A stretch of DNA of 10,028 nucleotides from Oscillospiraceae bacterium. GTDB lineage: Bacteria; Bacillota; Clostridia; Oscillospirales; Acutalibacteraceae. How positions within the stretch are numbered: position 1 is the first letter of the stretch; every line of letters begins with the position of its first letter. Made by a program: the position numbers and the translations under genes. The notes beneath the pieces are model-generated. The model was not told where the DNA came from. It did no database searches and saw only the letters and a list, made by a program, of their open reading frames with translations. This document shows, piece after piece, positions 6,256 to 10,028 of the stretch. The DNA lies in the NCBI GenBank assembly GCA_902766855.1, contig CACXFE010000024.1, positions 1 through 10,028 of the forward strand, read 5' to 3'.

Positions 6256-6462
6256 ATGGCAAAACTGACATTCAAAACCGATAACTGCAAAGGTTGCGGC
6301 CTGTGCGTGGATGTTTGTCCAAAGCATGTTTTGGAGTTATCGCAGGACAAAATCAACAAAAAAGGACATCATCCGGTGGTGGCCGCACGCGAGGAAGATT
6401 GCATAGCCTGCGCCTTCTGCGCGACGATGTGCCCGGATTGTATCATCAAGATAGAAAGGTAA
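6256..6462 (+). CDS. 2x[4Fe-4S] ferredoxin, delta subunit of the 2-oxoacid:ferredoxin oxidoreductase
   Basis: A 68-aa protein with two classical cluster motifs: CKGCGLCVDVCP (cysteines 11, 14, 17, 21) and CIACAFCATMCP (49, 52, 55, 59). An additional cysteine, C62, follows the second motif. This is the bacterial-ferredoxin-like subunit that passes electrons between the TPP-dependent core and free ferredoxin. Size and location directly before the alpha subunit match the four-subunit (delta-alpha-beta-gamma) KOR/VOR complexes. It has a strong ribosome site AGGAGG at 6240-6245, overlapping the preceding stop, and 9 bases separate it from the alpha gene. The charged middle segment between the clusters (about 30-48) is a little longer than in a minimal clostridial ferredoxin, as is usual for this subunit type. 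Confidence 0.92.
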   Translation: MAKLTFKTDNCKGCGLCVDVCPKHVLELSQDKINKKGHHPVVAAREEDCIACAFCATMCPDCIIKIER

Positions 6463-6471
6463 GGGAACAAT

Positions 6472-7539
6472 ATGGCAGAGAAAGTATTGATGAAAGGCAA
6501 CGAAGCAATCGCGGAAGCGGCGATCAAAGCGGGATGCCTGCATTATTTCGGCTATCCGATCACACCGCAGACCGAGATTGCCGCGTATATGGCAAAGCGG
6601 ATGCCGAAAATCGGCGGCGTGTTTTTACAGGCGGAAAGTGAGATCGCCGCGATCAATATGGTGTATGGGGTGGCTTCCACCGGGCACCGTGTGATGACTT
6701 CGTCTTCCAGCCCCGGCGTTTCCTTAAAGGGCGAAGGGCTTTCTTATCTTGCGGGTTCGGATCTTCCGGCGCTGATCGTGAATGTTCAGCGCGGCGGCCC
6801 GGGGCTCGGCGGGATCCAACCTTCCCAATCCGATTATTTTCAGGCTACGCGCGGCGGCGGTCACGGCGATTATCATATGATCGTGCTGGCGCCCGCTTCG
6901 GTGCAGGAAATGGCCGATCTGACCGTGAAAGGTTTTGAATTGGCGGATCAGTATCGGATGACTTCGATGATTCTGGCGGACGGAACCATGGGGCAAATGA
7001 TGGAGCCGGTTTCTTTGGAATTTGATATCAAACCCCAGCCCGCCAAACCGTGGGCAACCACCGGCACCAACATGGAGCGGGAACATAATATTATCAACTC
7101 CCTCTCGCTTGTGCCGGAGGAATTGGAGCAGTTGAATTTCGCTCGGTATGATCGCTATAAGGTTATTGAAGAGAACGAAACCATGTACGAGGAATACAAA
7201 ATGGAGGACGCCGAAATCTGCATTGCCGCTTTCGGTATTGCGGCGCGCGTTTCCAAAAACGCGATCAACGAGGCCCGCAAAAAAGGCATCAAAGTGGGGT
7301 TGATCCGCCCGATCACGCTGTGGCCGTTCCCCAAGGCTCCTTTTGAAAAAGCGGCGAAAACGGTCAAACAGTTTATCTCGGTAGAACTTTCCATGGGGCA
7401 AATGATTGAAGATGTAAAACTGGCAACGGCTTGTCAGGCGCCGGTCACGCTGTGTAACCGCGTGGGCGGCATGATCCCGTCGCCGGATATGGTATTGGCC
7501 GCCATCGAAGAAGCAGCGAAAAACGGAGGTGCAAACTAA
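6472..7539 (+). CDS. vorB: Branched-chain 2-oxoacid:ferredoxin oxidoreductase, alpha subunit (VorB type)
   Basis: A 355-aa pyruvate:ferredoxin oxidoreductase-family alpha subunit. The N-terminus has FGYPITPQTEI (26-36), the pyrimidine-domain signature, followed by QAESEIAAINM (53-63), TSSSSPGVSLK (76-86) and QRGGPGLG (106-113). The second half (about 245-350) is the transketolase C-terminal-like domain (GLIRPITLWPFP at 276-287). The overall sequence agrees with proteins called VorB (3-methyl-2-oxobutanoate oxidoreductase) rather than with PorA, though KorA of 2-oxoglutarate oxidoreductase is close and cannot be fully excluded by eye. It reversibly interconverts a 2-oxoacid plus CoA with acyl-CoA, CO2 and reduced ferredoxin. 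The stop TAA shares its last base with the ATG of the beta gene, implying translational coupling. The T-box and ilvE context favours 2-oxoisovalerate and 2-oxo-3-methylvalerate as products of reductive carboxylation. Confidence 0.9.
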   Translation: MAEKVLMKGNEAIAEAAIKAGCLHYFGYPITPQTEIAAYMAKRMPKIGGVFLQAESEIAAINMVYGVASTGHRVMTSSSSPGVSLKGEGLSYLAGSDLPALIVNVQRGGPGLGGIQPSQSDYFQATRGGGHGDYHMIVLAPASVQEMADLTVKGFELADQYRMTSMILADGTMGQMMEPVSLEFDIKPQPAKPWATTGTNMEREHNIINSLSLVPEELEQLNFARYDRYKVIEENETMYEEYKMEDAEICIAAFGIAARVSKNAINEARKKGIKVGLIRPITLWPFPKAPFEKAAKTVKQFISVELSMGQMIEDVKLATACQAPVTLCNRVGGMIPSPDMVLAAIEEAAKNGGAN

Positions 7540-8294
7540 TGGTAGTATTTGATAAACCGCACGCACTCATTGATGTGCCGCTGCATTATTGCCCCGGCTG
7601 TACACACGGGATTGTGCATCGTTTGGTAGCGGAAGTGATCGATGAATTGGGGATCGAAGGCAAGACCGTCGGGATTGCGCCGGTGGGCTGTTCGGTCATG
7701 GCGTATAATTATTTTAATTGTGATATGATCGAAGCGGCGCACGGCAGGGCGCCGGCGGTAGCAACCGGCGTGAAACGCGCCGAGCCGGATAAGGTTGTGT
7801 TTACCTATCAGGGCGATGGCGATCTGGCTTCGATCGGTATGGCGGAAACGGTGCATTCCGCGGCGAGAAATGAGAACATTACCATTATCTTTATCAACAA
7901 CGCCATCTATGGGATGACCGGCGGGCAAATGGCACCGACTTCTTTGCCCGGGCAAGTCACCCAGACTTCCCCCTACGGGCGGGATGTGAAGTTGTGCGGA
8001 TTCCCGATCAAAGTTTGCGAAATGCTGTCACAAGTGGACGGCGCGGAGTATTTGGAGCGGGTAGCCGTGAACAATGTAAAAAATGTGAAAAACGCGAAAA
8101 AAGCGATCAAAAAAGCGTTCCAGAATCAGATCGATGGCAAAGGCTTTTCACTGGTGGAAGTGATTTCCAGTTGCCCGACCAACTGGGGCTTGACACCGCA
8201 GAACGCCCTCAAATGGATCGACGAGCGCATGATCCCGTATTATCCGCTCGGTGTGTATAAGGATCGCTCCGCACAGAAGGAGGATGCAGAATGA
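7539..8294 (+). CDS. vorA: Branched-chain 2-oxoacid:ferredoxin oxidoreductase, beta (TPP-binding) subunit
   Basis: A 251-aa TPP-binding subunit. The thiamine diphosphate/Mg motif is GDGDLASIGMAE (92-103) with NN at 120-121 and YGMTGGQMAPTS after it. Cysteines C18 and C21 (YCPGC), C51 (GCS) and C212 (SSCPTNWG) lie where this family ligates its proximal [4Fe-4S] cluster. Length is normal for the short beta subunits of VOR/KOR enzymes. ATG 7539 overlaps the alpha stop by one base and has GGAGG at 7525-7529. The gene ends in an ATGA overlap with the gamma gene. Symbols for these subunits are inconsistent in the literature; vorA is used here for the TPP subunit in the sense of the archaeal VOR nomenclature, and korB is an equally likely label from automated pipelines. 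Confidence 0.9.
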   Translation: MVVFDKPHALIDVPLHYCPGCTHGIVHRLVAEVIDELGIEGKTVGIAPVGCSVMAYNYFNCDMIEAAHGRAPAVATGVKRAEPDKVVFTYQGDGDLASIGMAETVHSAARNENITIIFINNAIYGMTGGQMAPTSLPGQVTQTSPYGRDVKLCGFPIKVCEMLSQVDGAEYLERVAVNNVKNVKNAKKAIKKAFQNQIDGKGFSLVEVISSCPTNWGLTPQNALKWIDERMIPYYPLGVYKDRSAQKEDAE

Positions 8295-8824
8295 GTACGA
8301 CACAGTATTTGTTTGCGGGATTCGGCGGCCAGGGGATTCTTTTCGCCGGCAAATTTACCGCTTATAAAGGATTGATCGAAGAAAAGCAGGTTAGTTGGCT
8401 TCCGTCCTACGGGCCAGAAATGCGCGGCGGCACCGCAAGTTGCAGCGTGATCGTCAGCGATGATCCGGTCGGCTCACCGATCGTGTCGAAACCCGATGTG
8501 TTGATTGCGATGAATCTGCCGTCGCTTGACCGATATGAAGACGCGGTGGTACCGGGGGGCACCATTTTTGTGGATTCCACCCTGGTTGAACGCAAAGTGA
8601 AACGCCAGGATGTAACGGTGCATTACATTCCCGCTACCAGGTTGGCCAGTGAAAACGGCATTTCCACGCTTGCCAATATGATCATTGTGGGGAATATTTT
8701 AAAAACATTCAACGATTTCGGCGAAGAAAGCGTAAACGCGGCGCTGAAAAAGGTCATCTCCGCCAAGCATGCCGATATGTTGGATGTCAACTTAAAAGCA
8801 CTGAAAATCGGTGCGGAACAGTAA
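8291..8824 (+). CDS. 2-oxoacid:ferredoxin oxidoreductase, gamma subunit
   Basis: A 177-aa subunit of the pyruvate/ketoisovalerate oxidoreductase gamma family. The glycine-rich GFGGQGILFAGK is at 10-21, SYGPEMRGGTASCSV at 39-53, and VPGGTIFVDS lies near the middle; all are conserved in KorC/VorG-like proteins. This domain completes the oxidoreductase core and helps bind CoA in characterised relatives. The start codon lies in a 4-base ATGA overlap with the beta gene and is preceded by AAGGAGG at 8277-8283, so stoichiometric co-translation is likely. With the ferredoxin, alpha and beta genes it gives the complete delta-alpha-beta-gamma set and nothing is truncated. Confidence 0.9.
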   Translation: MSTTQYLFAGFGGQGILFAGKFTAYKGLIEEKQVSWLPSYGPEMRGGTASCSVIVSDDPVGSPIVSKPDVLIAMNLPSLDRYEDAVVPGGTIFVDSTLVERKVKRQDVTVHYIPATRLASENGISTLANMIIVGNILKTFNDFGEESVNAALKKVISAKHADMLDVNLKALKIGAEQ

Positions 8825-8838
8825 GGAGCGGATGAATC

Positions 8839-9903
8839 ATGGAAATACAAATCATCAAAACCGAGAATCCCAAGGAAAAACCGGAAAGCAGTGTGCTGGG
8901 ATTCGGAAAATACTTTACCGATCATATGTTTATCATGCAGTATTCCCGCGAAGAGGGCTGGCATGATGCTAAAATCATCCCGTTCGGCAATCTTTCTTTG
9001 CATCCCGCTTCCACGGTTCTGCATTACGGCTCGGAAATTTTCGAGGGCATGAAAGCCTACCGCCGTGCAGACGGGGAGGTACAGTTGTTCCGCCCGATCG
9101 AGAATGTGCGCCGCATGAATAATTCCGCAGAGCGGCTTTGCTTGCCGCAGATCCCGGAAGATGACGCGATGCAGATTTTGGATACCTTTGTGTCGCTTGA
9201 AAAGGATTGGACGCCCGCGGCGCCCGGCACCTCTCTTTATCTGCGCCCCTTCATGTTCGGGAATGATGAAACACTCGGTGTGCACGCGGTGCATCATGCT
9301 ACCTATGTGTTGATCGCGTCCCCGGTCGGCAGTTATTATAAAGAGGGGATCAACCCGGTCAAGATTATGATCGAGGATGAGGATGTCCGTGCGGTACGCG
9401 GCGGCACGGGCTATGCCAAATGCGGCGGGAACTATGCCGCTTCCAACCGTGCCGGACAGCGCGCGGAGGAAAAGGGATATTCACAGGTTTTGTGGCTGGA
9501 CGGCGTAGAGCGCAAGTACATCGAAGAAGTTGGCGCGATGAATGTGATGTTCAAGATCGGCGGGGAAATCGTCACCCCGAAACTGACCGGCTCTATCCTG
9601 CCGGGCATCACGCGCAAATCCTGCATTGAGGTACTGCGTGACGAGGGTTATACCGTTCACGAGCGCCTGCTCAGCGTTGACGAACTCGGCGAGGCACTGA
9701 AAAACGGCACGCTGGAAGAAGCATGGGGCTGCGGTACCGCGGCGGTGGTATCCCCGATCGGAGAATTGTGCTATAAAGGCGTAAAGTATACCATTAACAA
9801 CGGTGAAATCGGCAAGGTCACACAACACTTGTATGATACGCTTACCGGCATTCAATGGGGCAAAATCGAGGATACGCGCGGTTGGACTTATCCCATTCGA
9901 TAA
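8839..9903 (+). CDS. ilvE: Branched-chain amino acid aminotransferase
   Basis: A 354-aa fold-type IV PLP enzyme of the longer BCAT class (also found in eukaryotes). Visible motifs: HYGSEIFEGMKAYR (62-75), YLRPFMFG (134-141), GGTGYAKCGGNYAAS (188-202) with the Schiff-base lysine K194, EEVGAMN (229-235) containing the glutamate that contacts the pyridine nitrogen, GSILPGITRKS (251-261) and GCGTAAVVSPIG (297-308) for the phosphate. It transfers amino groups between glutamate and the 2-oxoacids of valine, isoleucine and leucine. ATG 8839 follows AAGGAG (8823-8828) that overlaps the gamma stop; an ATG at 8832 is out of frame. As last gene of the run it supplies the final step from the oxidoreductase products to amino acids, the strongest clue that the complex handles branched-chain 2-oxoacids. 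No convincing terminator follows. Confidence 0.94.
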   Translation: MEIQIIKTENPKEKPESSVLGFGKYFTDHMFIMQYSREEGWHDAKIIPFGNLSLHPASTVLHYGSEIFEGMKAYRRADGEVQLFRPIENVRRMNNSAERLCLPQIPEDDAMQILDTFVSLEKDWTPAAPGTSLYLRPFMFGNDETLGVHAVHHATYVLIASPVGSYYKEGINPVKIMIEDEDVRAVRGGTGYAKCGGNYAASNRAGQRAEEKGYSQVLWLDGVERKYIEEVGAMNVMFKIGGEIVTPKLTGSILPGITRKSCIEVLRDEGYTVHERLLSVDELGEALKNGTLEEAWGCGTAAVVSPIGELCYKGVKYTINNGEIGKVTQHLYDTLTGIQWGKIEDTRGWTYPIR

Positions 9904-9911
9904 AAAAAGAC

Positions 9912-9943
9912 TTGATTTTTTGAAACAAATGTGATAATATAAT
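9912..9943 (+). promoter_or_regulatory. Possible promoter for a downstream transcript
   Basis: The sequence is A/T-rich. TTGATT (9912-9917) is followed 15 bases later by GATAAT (9933-9938) with an upstream TG (extended -10), and an overlapping TATAAT sits at 9938-9943 but with a poor 20-base spacing. The -10 signal is good, the -35 pairing is imperfect. No ORF begins before the window ends, so a leader RNA or RNA gene may follow. Confidence 0.4.
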
Positions 9944-9945
9944 TT

Positions 9946-10028
9946 GGCTAACGGTTTTTTGTTGGCATTTCGCATTTGAGTCGCCTGCGCCTTACAGGCC
10001 GGGTCATTGCCGAAAAAATCGACATTGA
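9946..10028 (+). other. Structured non-coding start of a downstream transcript, cut by the window edge
   Basis: After the possible promoter come two small hairpins: GCTAAC (9947-9952) with GTTGGC (9960-9965, including G-U pairs), and GCCTG (9983-9987) with CAGGC (9995-9999). There is no ribosome site plus start codon and no T-box Stem I sequence like that in the two leaders. It may be a 5' leader or the beginning of a small RNA. Nothing more can be said because the window stops here. Confidence 0.25.

Noticed and set aside
6256..8824. Assignment as 2-oxoglutarate (KorABCD) or pyruvate oxidoreductase
   Set aside because: The subunit layout is shared with KOR, but the alpha sequence reads as VorB, and ilvE plus Ile/Val T-boxes favour branched-chain substrates. 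KOR remains a lesser possibility.
3282..9903. Catabolic reading: fermentation of Val/Ile to branched acids with energy gain
   Set aside because: The enzymes could run that way, but T-box control turns the genes on when the amino acid is scarce, which would make no sense for breakdown.
9901..9925. Terminator after ilvE from the A-run and T-run
   Set aside because: AAAAAA and TTTTTT could pair but give a stem with no GC; this is not a convincing intrinsic terminator.
1..10028. tRNA or rRNA genes, CRISPR arrays, insertion sequences with transposases, prophage genes
   Set aside because: Looked for on both strands; no cloverleaf with a CCA-type acceptor, no regularly spaced repeats and no transposase or integrase motifs were seen.

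Overview
The window reads as a chromosomal segment from an anaerobic Gram-positive bacterium, most likely a gut or rumen Clostridia member of the Ruminococcus/Oscillospiraceae type. The signs are T-box leaders, strong AGGAGG ribosome binding sites, consensus sigma-A promoters, a ferredoxin-dependent 2-oxoacid oxidoreductase, and the tail of a dockerin domain at the left edge (cellulosome or amylosome-type enzymes). All genes are on the + strand.

Layout. 1-66: C-terminal end of a dockerin-bearing protein. 120-235: a nested palindromic intergenic repeat. 326-636: a promoter and a complete T-box riboswitch whose specifier reads best as AUC (Ile), controlling a 755-aa protein (653-2920) that fuses an XRE-type HTH, a cupin domain and an acyl-CoA synthetase. 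2939-3260: a second promoter and T-box, specifier best read as GUA (Val), controlling a paralogous HTH-cupin-acyl-CoA synthetase (3282-5570). That gene heads a tight operon: a P-loop ATPase (5582-6241), a 2x[4Fe-4S] ferredoxin (6256-6462), the alpha, beta and gamma subunits of a branched-chain 2-oxoacid:ferredoxin oxidoreductase (6472-8824), and a branched-chain aminotransferase (8839-9903). 9904-10028 holds a possible promoter and a small hairpin belonging to whatever lies downstream.

How it fits together. T-boxes switch genes on when a tRNA is uncharged, that is, when the amino acid is scarce, so this set should be biosynthetic. The simplest reading is a salvage route to branched-chain amino acids from branched short-chain fatty acids. 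Isobutyrate or 2-methylbutyrate is activated to its acyl-CoA, reductively carboxylated with reduced ferredoxin by the VOR-type complex to 2-oxoisovalerate or 2-oxo-3-methylvalerate, and transaminated by IlvE to valine or isoleucine. Rumen cellulolytic ruminococci have long been known to need such acids and to fix CO2 into branched-chain amino acids this way. The new element here is the genetic logic: two paralogous synthetases, each fused to a putative regulator module and each apparently under a T-box for a different amino acid (Ile, then Val), with the shared carboxylation and transamination genes placed behind the second. The pathway direction, substrate split and specifier assignment are inferences. 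The gene families, promoters, T-box sequences and terminators are read directly.
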